In this document: positions 52,062-61,458 of the stretch, piece after piece
Position numbering within the stretch: the stretch's first letter is position 1
Layout: each line of letters begins with the position of its first letter
NCBI RefSeq assembly: GCF_018343665.1
Contig: NZ_JAGYPM010000004.1
Span: 584,381-648,380, forward strand
DNA length: 64,000 nt
Source of the DNA: Cytobacillus citreus
GTDB lineage: Bacteria > Bacillota > Bacilli > Bacillales > Cytobacillaceae
Direction: 5' to 3'
Notes under the pieces: generated by a model
What the model saw: only the letters and a program-made list of their open reading frames with translations
Told to the model about the DNA's origin: nothing
Databases searched by the model: none
Position numbers and translations under genes: made by a program

Positions 52062-52100
52062 AAGCCTGATCGCACATTCACTTGCAATCAGGCTTCTTTT
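52062..52100. terminator. Hairpin terminator
   Basis: AAGCCTGAT / ATCAGGCTT stem followed by CTTTT on the + strand. No intact + strand gene precedes it, so it is a leftover. Confidence 0.6.
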
Positions 52101-52139
52101 AGAGTCCTTTTTACTCGATTTTTCAATGACTAAAGGTTT

Positions 52140-52526
52140 GGGAAGCGTTAAAGTATCGCTTCAAACCTATATTCGGAAGCCTAGACTATTTAAACAAACA
52201 ATATAGTGGCAGCTTCTTTATTAGCAACCTTTGCCAAGACTTAGAAGCGGAACTTCATAATGCCGGCTTGGATGATTCTACTTATTTTGAGAAAAGAATT
52301 AACTATTGCCGCGAATTTTGTGGCTATTTTCCTAAGGAAAGTGAGCAAATTATTCATAATATGAAACGAACCCCGGGGGCCAGGTCCCTTTTTTCAGATT
52401 CTAGAAAGAATTGTCCAATTGTTTCAAAATGGAAATATGGATGAGGCTTACCGTGTATTCATCGGTGTTTCAGTTGCCGATGCCCTATTCAAAGAAATGA
52501 TACAATCCGTTATTTTTTTGGCATGA
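52140..52526 (+). pseudogene. Decayed gene of unknown family
   Basis: Open segments in different frames read EAELHNAGLDDSTYFEKRIN and YCREFCGYFPKESEQIIHNM, then (after a shift around 52375-52395) FQILERIVQLFQNGNMDEAY and ALFKEMIQSVIFLA with a stop. The composition is protein-like and the ends are ragged; I do not know the family. A patch near 22715-22760 is similar in nucleotide sequence. Confidence 0.45.
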
Positions 52527-52804
52527 TACTTGATTATTAAACAATTAATATAGGGGAAAAGCTTCAATCATTCTTTTAAGAATGGTAGAGAAGATGCAAA
52601 TTATTTAACAAATATTGACGTAAAGATCATTGCTAGGTACGATAGTAGAAAAGTTTATAAATTAAATATTTTCTGACATTTTTGCTATCCGTGAAATAAT
52701 TAACCACAGTATTGTGCATTCAGAGGACCTTCGGAATAGAAGTTCCCTATCCCGACAAGCTGTACGATACTTTGACTATAATAGATCAGAAGAGGAGATT
52801 GATG

Positions 52805-54478
52805 ATGAACCAAGTACAAGCCTTCTTGGAATTCTTTCCATTTCCAATCATTCTTACAAATTCAGATGGCAGAATCGAATATAAAAATCAGGTTTTCTCT
52901 AGCCTATTAATAGAAGAAACCAATCAGGATTCCTTAAAAGAACTATTTGACACTTGGGAAGATCATGGAAATCAAACAGTTTATGTCACATTAAACCAAT
53001 GTCCCTTTTTATTAATGTATCAGTCAATAACCGTCGAATCCCATGAAAAATGGCTCTATGTTCTCTTAGATGGTTCACAATTTCAGCGCTTACAGCAAAA
53101 AATGCGAGATTTGGATAACTTAAACCGCGAATTGGATGCGATAATTGATAATTCGTATGATGCCATCTATATAACTGATCGTGAAGGAACGGCACTAAGA
53201 ACCAATTCGGCGATCGAAAGGATTACAGGGATTCCCAATCATTACTATATTGGAAAAAATGTGCAGTATCTCATTGCAAGAGGGTTCTTAAAGGAATCCA
53301 TAACGTTAAAAGTAGTGGAACAAAAAAAAACGGTTAGCCAAATACAAGAAAATTACGCAGGACAAGAAACATTGTTAACAGGATCCCCCATTTTTGATGA
53401 AAATGGGGAGGTCGAAAAAGTCATCATCAATATCCGTGATCTTTCTGAATTGAATAAATTGAACCAGGAACTAAAAAAAGCGTTGGATTTAAACGACCAA
53501 TATCGAAGAGAATTAGAGAAATTACAGACAAAAACGCGTCAAGACCCGGATATGATTGTGGAAAGTAAACGAATGTTAGATATCTATGATATGGCTGACC
53601 GCATCGCAGATTTTGACGCTACGCTTTTAATTCTAGGGGAGACCGGAGTTGGGAAAGATGTGTTAGTACGACACATCTATCGTGCAAGCAATCGCCATGA
53701 AAAGGGAGAATTTATTAAAATTAATTGCGGAGCCATTCCCCATGATCTGCTGGAGTCCGAGTTATTTGGCTATGAAGCGGGCGCCTTTACCGGTGCAAAC
53801 CGGACTGGAAAGCCTGGTATGTTCGAACTGGCACATAAAGGAGTTCTGTTTTTGGACGAGGTCGGCGAACTGCCTTTAGCCCTACAGGTAAAATTACTCC
53901 GTGTTTTGCAGGAGAAGCAGATTCAACGGATTGGAGCAACTAAACCAAAAAATGTGGATGTTCGGCTAATCGCTGCAACGAACCGCAATTTGAAAGAAAT
54001 GGTACAGAAGGGTGAATTTAGAGAGGATTTATATTATCGCTTGAATGTCATACCTATTTCTATCCCACCACTAAGGGAACGTAGACAGGATATTCTCCCC
54101 CTTGTACAATATTTTCTGAAAAAGTTTAATGAGAAATATCATATTTCCAAGGAATTTGATCGAGGTTTGAAGGAATTTCTTTACCATTATCCATGGCCAG
54201 GGAACGTACGCGAGCTGTCGAATATGGTAGAACGTTTAATTCTTACGGTACCCGCGCAAACCTTAACGGCTGAAGATCTACCTTTTGAATATCAAAAGAG
54301 AGAAGAAGTTCCTGTTCACTGTACCGGCGGAATGACATTGAAAGAAGCAGCAGAGATTGCTGAACGAGAGATTTTGGCTCTTGCGCTTCAAAAGTATGAT
54401 AGTACGTATAAAATGGCTGAGGAACTGGGGACAAGTCAGTCGACCATTGTAAGGAAACTACAAAAGTATAATCTGTAA
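52805..54478 (+). CDS. Sigma-54-dependent transcriptional activator (PAS-PAS-AAA+-Fis)
   Basis: About 557 residues. Two PAS-like sensor domains (about 1-105 and 110-235, the second with AIIDNSYDAIYITDREGTAL), a short coiled coil, then the AAA+ domain: Walker A LGETGVGKD (about 277), the sigma-54 contact loop GAFTGA (about 326), Walker B LFLDEVGELP (about 349) and the R-finger region. The C-terminal Fis-type HTH (KMAEELGTSQSTIVRKLQKY) binds upstream sites. ATG at 52805 has AGGAG 7 bp upstream. It sits just before the sigma-54 promoter of the acyl-CoA genes and almost certainly activates it, and probably also the twin promoter at 61530. Signal unknown; a PAS ligand related to acyl-CoA metabolism is plausible. 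Confidence 0.93.
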   Translation: MNQVQAFLEFFPFPIILTNSDGRIEYKNQVFSSLLIEETNQDSLKELFDTWEDHGNQTVYVTLNQCPFLLMYQSITVESHEKWLYVLLDGSQFQRLQQKMRDLDNLNRELDAIIDNSYDAIYITDREGTALRTNSAIERITGIPNHYYIGKNVQYLIARGFLKESITLKVVEQKKTVSQIQENYAGQETLLTGSPIFDENGEVEKVIINIRDLSELNKLNQELKKALDLNDQYRRELEKLQTKTRQDPDMIVESKRMLDIYDMADRIADFDATLLILGETGVGKDVLVRHIYRASNRHEKGEFIKINCGAIPHDLLESELFGYEAGAFTGANRTGKPGMFELAHKGVLFLDEVGELPLALQVKLLRVLQEKQIQRIGATKPKNVDVRLIAATNRNLKEMVQKGEFREDLYYRLNVIPISIPPLRERRQDILPLVQYFLKKFNEKYHISKEFDRGLKEFLYHYPWPGNVRELSNMVERLILTVPAQTLTAEDLPFEYQKREEVPVHCTGGMTLKEAAEIAEREILALALQKYDSTYKMAEELGTSQSTIVRKLQKYNL

Positions 54479-54483
54479 ATGTG

Positions 54484-54547
54484 ATTCAAAAATAACTTAT
54501 AATTCAAAAATGACTCATGATTTTCGCATTTTAATTTATTTTTGAAT
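54484..54547. promoter_or_regulatory. Activator-binding sites (UAS) of the first sigma-54 module
   Basis: Three sites: ATTCAAAAATAACTT (54484-54498), ATTCAAAAATGACTC (54502-54516) and, inverted, AATTTATTTTTGAAT (54533-54547). Spacing of starts is 18 and 31 bp. The same layout occurs at 61364-61429. They lie about 90 bp upstream of the -24/-12 promoter, the usual enhancer distance. Confidence 0.7.
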
Positions 54548-54634
54548 TAATCCAATAGAATGCTCGAATAGCTTGGAAGTGATCTATATGCTGAAATTAG
54601 CAGAAGATTGCATCAAGGCTATTTTTTTTGTATA

Positions 54635-54652
54635 TTGGCACAAAAGTTGCAT
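54635..54652 (+). promoter_or_regulatory. Sigma-54 (-24/-12) promoter
   Basis: TTGGCACAAAAGTTGCAT has TGGCAC at -24 and TTGCA at -12; GG and GC are 12 bp apart, the strict sigma-54 spacing. Transcription should start about 54663, with ATG of the dehydrogenase at 54704. Confidence 0.9.
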
Positions 54653-54703
54653 TAAAATTAATATCGTCAGAAAATTGCAACATGTAATAAGGGGGTTTTT
54701 GAG

Positions 54704-55555
54704 ATGATTAATCATATCGCTGTGATCGGCAGTGGCACGATGGGAAGAGGAATTGCCTATACCGCGGCACTAGCAGGATTTTCGGTAACGTTGCAGGATA
54801 TCCGTCAAGAAGCGATCGAACAGGCGAGAAGCTATATCGATCGCCAATTAGATAAAAGTGTAGAAAAGGGTCATATTCGTGCTGAACAACGAGACATCGC
54901 AAGGAATCATCTTTCTTATACTACGCAGATGCAAGAAGCTGTGGCAAAGACGGACTTGGTTATAGAAGCGGTTTTGGAAATGATGGAACTCAAAATCAAC
55001 ATTTTTCAGCAGCTGGATGAATGGGCTCCTTCTCATGCGATCCTTGCCACAAATACCTCCACCATGAGCCCGACAGAAATTGCGGCGTCGACGAAGAGGC
55101 CTAGTCAATGTGTAGCGATGCACTTCTTTAATCCGGCCCACCGGATGAAATTGATCGAGATCATCCGAGGTTTAAACACATCTGATGAGACGGTCGAGAT
55201 CGTCAAACAAGTAGCAGAAAAGATGGGGAAAGAAACCGTCGAAGTGAATGAGCTTCCTGGTTTTGTAACGAGTCGCATGAATTGTCTGATTGGAAACGAG
55301 GCCATGAATATGCTGATGGAAGGGGTGGCTTCAGCTGAGGACATCGACAAAGCCCTCAAACTTGGATTAAACCATCCGATGGGCCCGCTGGAACTAGCTG
55401 ATCTGGTTGGATTAGATAGTCGATTACGCAATATGGAGTATTTATATCACCATTTAGGAGAAAAATATCGTCCCTCCCCCTTGCTGGTGAAATATGTGAA
55501 AGCTGGGCGTTTAGGAAAGAAATCAGGTCAAGGATTTTACAGTTATACGATTTAA
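54704..55555 (+). CDS. 3-hydroxyacyl-CoA (3-hydroxybutyryl-CoA) dehydrogenase
   Basis: 283 residues, the standard length of HBD/PaaH enzymes. The Rossmann NAD site is IGSGTMGRGIAYTAALAGFS (about 8-27), followed by the catalytic HFFNPAHRMKLIEI (His and Glu), and the C-terminal dimerisation helix bundle NHPMGPLELADLVGLDSRL then FYSYTI. It oxidises L-3-hydroxyacyl-CoA to 3-ketoacyl-CoA with NAD+. It is the first gene after the sigma-54 promoter. Confidence 0.93.
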   Translation: MINHIAVIGSGTMGRGIAYTAALAGFSVTLQDIRQEAIEQARSYIDRQLDKSVEKGHIRAEQRDIARNHLSYTTQMQEAVAKTDLVIEAVLEMMELKINIFQQLDEWAPSHAILATNTSTMSPTEIAASTKRPSQCVAMHFFNPAHRMKLIEIIRGLNTSDETVEIVKQVAEKMGKETVEVNELPGFVTSRMNCLIGNEAMNMLMEGVASAEDIDKALKLGLNHPMGPLELADLVGLDSRLRNMEYLYHHLGEKYRPSPLLVKYVKAGRLGKKSGQGFYSYTI

Positions 55556-55575
55556 CCGAAAGGATCGTGAACAAC

Positions 55576-56724
55576 ATGGATTTCCGATTATCTGAGGATA
55601 TTACATTTTTAAAACAGAGTATTCGAGAGTTTATTGATAGCGAGGTAGACCCCCTCGCGATGGAAATTGAAGAAAAGGATGAGATTCCAGAGCGAATCAT
55701 GCGGATGTCTAAGGAAATGGGACTATTTGGCTTAAGTATCCCTGAGGAATACGAGGGAATAGGAATCGGGATGGTCGGAAAATGTGCCATCTATGAGGAA
55801 TTAGGAAGAACGCATAATGGCTATACCACCGTCATTGGAGCCCATACCGGAATCGGTTCTGTCGGGATTGTGGAGATGGGAAACAAAGAACAAAAGCGAA
55901 AGTACTTGCCGGCGATGGCAAGGGGCGAGATGATTGGCGCCTTTGCATTGACCGAACCGAGTGCAGGATCCCACGCGACGAATTTGAAAACCACAGCGGT
56001 TCGAAAAGGGGACAAATTTATATTAAATGGAACTAAGCACTATATTACCAATGCCCCGATTGCTGATGTCTTTACGGTCATGGCCGTCACAAATCCTTCT
56101 AAAGGAGCCAAGGGGATTACTTCTTTTATTGTAGAAAAAGACTTTCCAGGGTTCCAGTTAGGGAAAAACGAAAAGAAAATGGGGCTCCGCGGGTCACATT
56201 CCGCTGAAATATTCTTTGAAGACTGCGAAGTGCCGGTAGAAAATGTGCTCGGTCAAGAGGGACAAGGGTATGTGAATGCACTGAAAATTCTCGCCAATGG
56301 ACGGGCAGGGCTTGCTGCACGAAATCTTGGTTCTTGTGTGAAATTGCTAGAGATGTCCATTGATCACACACATACGAGGGTACAGTTTGGAAAACCCATT
56401 TTTGAACAGCAAATTATCCAGCATTACTTGGCCGAAATGGCCTTAGATGTAGAAACCCTTCGTTCCATGACGTATCGCGTAGCGTGGATGGTGGATCAAC
56501 AAATGAAAGTGATTAAGGAAGCCGCGATGGTGAAATTGCTAGGTTCTGAGATTTATAATCGTGTAGCGGATAAGGCCGTACAGATCCATGGAGGGATTGG
56601 TTATATCGCAGAATTCCCGATTGAACGTTTTTATCGAGATGCGAGAATCACCAAGATTTACGAAGGTACATCAGAAATTCAAAAGAATATCATCGCTGCC
56701 CAATTACATCAAGAGTACAAGTGA
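55576..56724 (+). CDS. Acyl-CoA dehydrogenase
   Basis: 382 residues with the classical three-domain fold. FAD/substrate signatures FALTEPSAGSHATNLKTTAV and GLRGSHSAEIFFEDCEVP, and the catalytic Glu region RDARITKIYEGTSEIQKNII. It introduces the trans-2 double bond in short- or medium-chain acyl-CoA and passes electrons to ETF. ATG at 55576 is preferred over GTG at 55567; AAAGGA lies at 55559-55564. It follows the dehydrogenase by 20 bp in one operon. It resembles the partial enzyme at 62999-64000 and the MmgC/AcdA family. Confidence 0.93.
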   Translation: MDFRLSEDITFLKQSIREFIDSEVDPLAMEIEEKDEIPERIMRMSKEMGLFGLSIPEEYEGIGIGMVGKCAIYEELGRTHNGYTTVIGAHTGIGSVGIVEMGNKEQKRKYLPAMARGEMIGAFALTEPSAGSHATNLKTTAVRKGDKFILNGTKHYITNAPIADVFTVMAVTNPSKGAKGITSFIVEKDFPGFQLGKNEKKMGLRGSHSAEIFFEDCEVPVENVLGQEGQGYVNALKILANGRAGLAARNLGSCVKLLEMSIDHTHTRVQFGKPIFEQQIIQHYLAEMALDVETLRSMTYRVAWMVDQQMKVIKEAAMVKLLGSEIYNRVADKAVQIHGGIGYIAEFPIERFYRDARITKIYEGTSEIQKNIIAAQLHQEYK

Positions 56725-56811
56725 TCACTGTGATTTGTGGTAAACACTTGATTATTAATTCAGTATAGAATGGCATCATTTTATGAACTGCTATACATCC
56801 GTTTTTTGAAA

Positions 56812-56826
56812 TGGCACAGAAAATGG
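56812..56826 (+). promoter_or_regulatory. Possible degenerate sigma-54 promoter before the SDR gene
   Basis: TGGCAC at 56812-56817 is followed by TGG where TTGC is expected, so the invariant -12 GC is GG. Without upstream activator sites this is weak. The 181-bp gap is otherwise empty. Confidence 0.25.
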
Positions 56827-56905
56827 GTTTATTAACATTCGAAGGTTAAAAGGTGAATTTGCTACCCTTTTGGTCTATGAAAAAATGGAATAGGGGGAGA
56901 GGTTT

Positions 56906-57661
56906 ATGAACAGATTCGACTTAAGTGGACGAGTGGCTATTGTCACTGGAGGAAGCAAAGGGTTGGGATCAGGAATGGCCTATGCCTTGGCAGAACAAGG
57001 AGCGGATATTGTCATTGTAAGCCGAAATCAAGCAGAGGGGGAACTGGTTGCTGCGAAGATCCGTGGCATGGGGCGCAAGTCTATGGCACTTTCGGTAGAT
57101 GTGCAAGACATTTCCTCCATTAGCCAAATGGTAAAAACCGTAACAAAAGAATTCGGAAGAATAGATATTCTCATCAATAATGCTGGAGTGGGAATAACCA
57201 AGTTTGCCCTAGAAGTGACCGAAGAGGATTGGGACAAGGTTGTAGACACGAACTTAAAAGGAGTATTTTTCTGTGCCCAAGCTGTAGCTAGAGTCATGAA
57301 GGAACAGAAGTATGGCAAGATTATCAATATTTCGTCTTTAGCAGGTGTAAAGGGTAGTAATGCCATGGCTCCATATTGTGCAAGCAAAGCTGGAGTCATT
57401 AACCTCACACGGGCGTTGGCTAAAGAATGGGCCAGGTATCACATCTATGTCAATGCCATTGCTCCAGGGTATATTCAAACGTCCTTAAACGAGGAGGAAC
57501 TTTCCAATGAATCGTTTCGGAATAAAATTCTTTCTGCGATGCCTATCAAACGGTTAGGAGAACTGGATGACTTAGCGGGTACAGTGGTTTTGCTTGCCTC
57601 CGAAGCATCATCCTATATGACTGGTCAAACGATTTTCATTGATGGAGGAAGTCTTATCTAA
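56906..57661 (+). CDS. SDR-family 3-oxoacyl-type reductase/dehydrogenase
   Basis: 251 residues of the classical SDR fold. [20 protein letters not shown] (cofactor loop), NNAGVG, catalytic [12 protein letters not shown] (Ser) and [20 protein letters not shown] (Tyr/Lys), and FIDGGSLI at the C-terminus. Members of this FabG/gluconate-5-dehydrogenase group act on hydroxyacyl or sugar substrates; within this regulon, a hydroxyacyl-CoA or a hydroxylated side-chain acid is more likely. Ribosome binding site GGGGGAGAGG. The next gene's start follows 19 bp after its stop. Confidence 0.88.
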   Translation: MNRFDLSGRVAIVTGGSKGLGSGMAYALAEQGADIVIVSRNQAEGELVAAKIRGMGRKSMALSVDVQDISSISQMVKTVTKEFGRIDILINNAGVGITKFALEVTEEDWDKVVDTNLKGVFFCAQAVARVMKEQKYGKIINISSLAGVKGSNAMAPYCASKAGVINLTRALAKEWARYHIYVNAIAPGYIQTSLNEEELSNESFRNKILSAMPIKRLGELDDLAGTVVLLASEASSYMTGQTIFIDGGSLI

Positions 57662-57680
57662 ATTCCAGGGAGGGAAAAAC

Positions 57681-58916
57681 ATGAATTTTGAGTACAGTGA
57701 TCGAGTGAAAGAATTGCAGGAAAGTTTAACCTTATTTATGAATGAAGTGGTTTATCCAAATGAAGCTGTGTTTAAACGTCAAGTGGATGAAGGCGCGAGT
57801 CGGTGGCAGGTGCCTCCGATTATGGAGGAAATACAGGTAAAGGCGAAGGCTGCTGGATTATGGAATTTATTTTTGCCGGACAGCGAATATGGGGCGGGAT
57901 TAACAAATCTTGAATATGCCCCGCTTTGTGAAATTATGGGGCGTTCCATGATTGGTCCGGATGTTTTTAATTGCAGTGCACCAGACACGGGGAATATGGA
58001 AGTGTTGGTTCGTTATGGTACGGAAGAGCAAAAAGAGAAATGGCTGGTTCCGTTATTAAATGGGGAAATCCGTTCCTGCTTTTCGATGACAGAGCCTGAT
58101 GTAGCATCCTCTGATGCGACAAATATGGAAGCAACGATCGAAAGGGAAGGGGATCATTATGTGGTCAATGGCCGGAAATGGTGGTCTTCTGGAGCCGGAG
58201 ATTCCCGCTGTAAGATTGCCATTGTAATGGGGATAACGAATCCGGAAGGACCTAAACATGAACGGCATGCCATGATATTGGTGCCTCTAGATACTCCAGG
58301 AGTAAGGATTGTCAGACAGTTGCCCGTCTTTGGTTATGATCATGCACCTCATGGTCACGCCGAAATTGATTTTAACCACGTCCGTGTTCCGGTTTCCAAT
58401 ATCATCTGGGGAGAAGGCAAGGGCTTTGCAATCGCTCAAGGAAGACTTGGCCCTGGTCGAATTCATCATTGCATGCGTTTAATCGGGGCAGCTGAGCGAG
58501 CGCTTGAGATTATGTGCAATCGGGTAAAAGAACGTGTTGCCTTTGGCAAACCACTTGCAGAACAAGGGGTCATCCAAGAGTGGATAGCTGAGTCACGAAT
58601 GGACATTGAACAGGCTCGCCTTCTGACATTAAAAGCGGCCTATATGATGGATACTGTCGGGAATAAGGTGGCTAGGAAAGAAATAGCTATGATTAAAGTT
58701 GTCGCCCCAAATATGGCGCTAAGGGTGATAGACCGGGCGATACAGGCTGTTGGTGGAGCTGGAGTGAGCGAGGATTTTCCGCTTGCCGCATCTTGGGCGA
58801 AAGCAAGGACACTTCGATTTGCGGATGGTCCTGACGAAGTCCATCGAGCTGCTATTGCCAAAATGGAGCTAAAAACACAAGGGAAAACGCAAGGAAAGAA
58901 GCAGGTGATGAGCTAG
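57681..58916 (+). CDS. Acyl-CoA dehydrogenase (long-chain/ACAD11-type)
   Basis: 411 residues. N-terminal helical domain ending [20 protein letters not shown], then [40 protein letters not shown] and the C-terminal [20 protein letters not shown], in which Asp/Glu around GPDEVH is characteristic of the ACAD10/11 group rather than short-chain enzymes. It is immediately followed by an APH-fold kinase, the same pairing seen as a fusion in ACAD10/ACAD11, which degrade 4-hydroxy acids through phosphorylation. ATG at 57681 follows GGAGGG; the frame opens earlier at 57639. Confidence 0.9.
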   Translation: MNFEYSDRVKELQESLTLFMNEVVYPNEAVFKRQVDEGASRWQVPPIMEEIQVKAKAAGLWNLFLPDSEYGAGLTNLEYAPLCEIMGRSMIGPDVFNCSAPDTGNMEVLVRYGTEEQKEKWLVPLLNGEIRSCFSMTEPDVASSDATNMEATIEREGDHYVVNGRKWWSSGAGDSRCKIAIVMGITNPEGPKHERHAMILVPLDTPGVRIVRQLPVFGYDHAPHGHAEIDFNHVRVPVSNIIWGEGKGFAIAQGRLGPGRIHHCMRLIGAAERALEIMCNRVKERVAFGKPLAEQGVIQEWIAESRMDIEQARLLTLKAAYMMDTVGNKVARKEIAMIKVVAPNMALRVIDRAIQAVGGAGVSEDFPLAASWAKARTLRFADGPDEVHRAAIAKMELKTQGKTQGKKQVMS

Positions 58917-60008
58917 ATGAGTAAGGATCAGGCCACTTGGAATCCAGCGGATGGTGATACGATCGTTGTCCGCCAAGGAGATGAACTATACCTAGAGGGA
59001 TTGGATGCCTATCTCCGGGGCAGTTTCGAACATTTGGATGATTCGCCATTGGTTGTCAGGCAATTCGGACAGGGTGCTTCCAATTTAACCTATCTATTGC
59101 GCAAAGGGAATTGGGAGGCTGTGCTTCGCAGACCTCCCCATGGCCCGGTGGCGCCTAAGGCCCATGACATGGCACGCGAATACAAGCTGCTCAAAAAGAT
59201 TCATGCAGTCTTTCCTCTTGCGCCGGAGCCATATTTATTCTGCGATGATAAGGAGATCATTGGAAGTGCCTTTTTACTAATGGAACGACGGAAAGGGCTT
59301 GTTTTGGATACGGAGTTTCCTGCGTCCCATATCCCTTCACAAGAGAACTGCAGAAAAATCTCGGAAAGCATGGTCGGCCGGCTGGTAGAGCTCCATCAAA
59401 TTGATTATGAGGCAGCAGGACTCCAGGAATTGGGCTATCCCACAGGGTTTATGGATAGACAGGTGCACGGCTGGATTGGCAGGTACGAACGGGCTAAAAC
59501 TGCTGAAGTGGAAGGGCTGGAAAAACTGAAAAAATGGCTGGTAGATCATGTTCCGGTTTCGCCGAAGGCGACCATCATCCATTATGATTACAAATTAAAT
59601 AATGTGATGTTTGATTATCATGATTTAGGTAAAATGATCGGGATATTTGACTGGGAAATGACAACTATTGGTGATCCCCTGGCCGATTTGGGCTGTGCTA
59701 TGAGTTATTGGGTTCAGGAAGATGATCCGGATATCCTGAAAAACAAGAATGAAAAACCTCCGGTCACGATCTTACCCGGCTTTATGACCCGAGATCAATT
59801 TATTGAAGAGTACGCGAAGAAAAGCGGACGGGACGTATCCCAAATCGATTTTTATTTAACATTCGCCTACTTTAAGCTGGCAGTGATTGTCCAACAAATT
59901 TTTTTCCGGTGGAAAAAAGGGCAAACGTCAGATGAACGTTTTTCCACTTATGAAGATACTGCTCGTGGGTTAATCCATGTGGCACTAGAGTTATCGACCA
60001 GAAAATAA
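58917..60008 (+). CDS. APH-fold kinase (ACAD10/11-like phosphotransferase)
   Basis: 363 residues of the aminoglycoside-phosphotransferase/choline kinase fold. Ligand loop RQFGQGASNLTYLLRKGNWE, catalytic IIHYDYKLNNVMFDYHDLGK (HxDxxxxN) and metal IFDWEMTTIGDPLADLG. In eukaryotic ACAD10/11 a homologous domain phosphorylates 4-hydroxyacyl-CoA before elimination; the ATG here begins one base after the stop of the ACAD11-type dehydrogenase gene, which strongly supports the same combined chemistry split in two genes. The family assignment is firm; the substrate is inferred. Confidence 0.88.
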   Translation: MSKDQATWNPADGDTIVVRQGDELYLEGLDAYLRGSFEHLDDSPLVVRQFGQGASNLTYLLRKGNWEAVLRRPPHGPVAPKAHDMAREYKLLKKIHAVFPLAPEPYLFCDDKEIIGSAFLLMERRKGLVLDTEFPASHIPSQENCRKISESMVGRLVELHQIDYEAAGLQELGYPTGFMDRQVHGWIGRYERAKTAEVEGLEKLKKWLVDHVPVSPKATIIHYDYKLNNVMFDYHDLGKMIGIFDWEMTTIGDPLADLGCAMSYWVQEDDPDILKNKNEKPPVTILPGFMTRDQFIEEYAKKSGRDVSQIDFYLTFAYFKLAVIVQQIFFRWKKGQTSDERFSTYEDTARGLIHVALELSTRK

Positions 60009-60032
60009 GGGCAAGATGCAGAGGTGTATACA

Positions 60033-60758
60033 ATGGGGAGAATTCATCTACTTTTTAAAAAAGAAGAGATAGATGAAGAAAAAATGAAAAATCATGTGGC
60101 CGTTGTCTTTGATGTACTTCTAGCCACGTCAACGATTACAGCCGGACTGCATTTCGGTGCCAAAGAAGTGATACCGGTCCATCAGGGGGAAGAAGCTTTG
60201 AGAGAGGCTAAGGGAAGAAATAAAGACAGTTTTTTGCTGGTGGGGGAATATAAGGGAAAAACGCTCGATGGATTTTACGCTCCGAAACCCTTGCCGTTAA
60301 AAGACGAAGTTAGGGGGAAAAGCATCATCCTTTCCACAACAAATGGTACAGTCGCGGTCCGCAAGGCATCTACTGCTAATCAAGTCTATATATGTTCCTT
60401 ATTAAATGGCCGAGCGGTTGCAGGGCGTATTCTTGAAAAGCATCGCGAAGAGACGATCATTCTTATCTGTTCGGGTTCGGATGGGTCTTTTTGCATCGAG
60501 GATTTTTATGGAGCGGGCTACTTACTGGATTGTTTGTCAGAAGGCGGACAGCAGGTTTGGGAATTGACGGATGCCGCACAGGCCGCTTTGCTCTTCTATC
60601 AAGGCAATCGGCATCGAAGTGAAGAGATCCTGCAGAAATCGAGAGTAGGGCAAAGGTTTCTAGGACGTGGATTGGAAACCGACTTGAGTTTTGTCGCTCA
60701 ATGTGGGGTGTTATCGATTATCCCCTATTTTGATGGAAGAAGCATTCAGGTTTCATAA
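60033..60758 (+). CDS. ComB-like 2-phosphosulfolactate phosphatase family protein
   Basis: About 241 residues. NHVAVVFDVLLATSTITAGL, VGEYKGKTLDGFYAPKPLPL (with ILSTTNGT) and SGSDGSFCIEDFYGAGYLLD are the three conserved blocks of ComB (2-phosphosulfolactate phosphatase of coenzyme M synthesis). Bacillus does not make coenzyme M, and this gene lies 24 bp after an APH-fold kinase, so it may dephosphorylate a phosphorylated acid made by that kinase, or a small metabolite; this is inference. ATG at 60033 is 8 bp from AGAGGTG, preferred over GTG at 60024. Confidence 0.8.
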   Translation: MGRIHLLFKKEEIDEEKMKNHVAVVFDVLLATSTITAGLHFGAKEVIPVHQGEEALREAKGRNKDSFLLVGEYKGKTLDGFYAPKPLPLKDEVRGKSIILSTTNGTVAVRKASTANQVYICSLLNGRAVAGRILEKHREETIILICSGSDGSFCIEDFYGAGYLLDCLSEGGQQVWELTDAAQAALLFYQGNRHRSEEILQKSRVGQRFLGRGLETDLSFVAQCGVLSIIPYFDGRSIQVS

Positions 60759-60796
60759 TGTAAATAGAAGTAATGTGCCCCCTTAAAGATTGGATA

Positions 60797-60842
60797 AAAA
60801 CCCCTAGGGATTTGTCTGAAACTCTTTTGGGGGTATTTTTGT
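60797..60842 (+). terminator. Terminator of the acyl-CoA operon
   Basis: AAAACCCCTAGGG and CTTTTGGGGGT pair as a long imperfect stem followed by ATTTTT, 38 bp after the stop codon. Confidence 0.7.
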
Positions 60843-60984
60843 GGCGGTAAACAAAAGCAGAATTTCAAAGAGACTTGGATCTTTCCACGTTAGATTTACA
60901 GAACAGAACCACTGCCGGGGATGGAAAGTGGAGTTGAAAACAGATTCAAAAATGAATTAACCGATGCAAAGATAATTTAATGGA

Positions 60985-61121
60985 AGAAAGCCTTTTTTAC
61001 AGCATACATTTGGAAGTCTAATACGATGCTGGAGCTTGAAGCATTGTCCCAGGGAGTTTGTTTTGGAACAGAGGATTTTCAAGAAGGGGTACAAGCTTTC
61101 TTTGAAAAGCGCATCCCTTAA
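60985..61121 (+). pseudogene. Enoyl-CoA hydratase, C-terminal remnant
   Basis: ELEALSQGVCFGTEDFQEGV then QAFFEKRIP and stop matches the universal enoyl-CoA hydratase end (E…FxxxFxTeDxxEGxxAFxEKRxP). The catalytic core is missing; the fragment begins without a start around 60985. Confidence 0.75.
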
Positions 61122-61208
61122 TTTAGAGGTAAATAAATGGAACAAAGCAGTTCATGACGAATGGTGGAAAAAGAAATCTTAATTTGTAGAGGGAGAATAG
61201 GAGAATGA

Positions 61209-61331
61209 ATGACTGGCGCTATGTTGGTAACTAAACTAGCCTATGAAATGAAACGCCGGGACGTTAAGCGCGGGTTAATTATCGCCTGCATTGGTGGCGG
61301 ACAGGGCATAGCCCTTATTTTAGAGCGTTAA
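61209..61331 (+). pseudogene. Thiolase, C-terminal remnant
   Basis: The 40 codons read [20 protein letters not shown] and then [20 protein letters not shown], matching the active-site end of acetyl-CoA acyltransferases (…MKRRxxxxGLATxCIGGGQGxAxxxE). It is a second, decayed thiolase, distinct from the intact gene 380 bp downstream, which shares the same segment. Confidence 0.8.
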
Positions 61332-61363
61332 GAGTTTTTTTGAGCAGTATCCGAATGGAAGTA

Positions 61364-61429
61364 ATTCAAAAATAAATTAAAATACAAGAATAACTCTATG
61401 ATTATCACGATTTTAATTTATTTTTCGAT
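61364..61429. promoter_or_regulatory. Activator-binding sites (UAS) of the second sigma-54 module
   Basis: ATTCAAAAATAAATT (61364-61378), ATACAAGAATAACTC (61382-61396) and, inverted, AATTTATTTTTCGAT (61415-61429). Start spacings of 18 and 33 bp copy the first module (18 and 31). About 100 bp upstream of the promoter. Confidence 0.65.
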
Positions 61430-61458
61430 TAATACAATCATGTAGATGAATGATCGAC

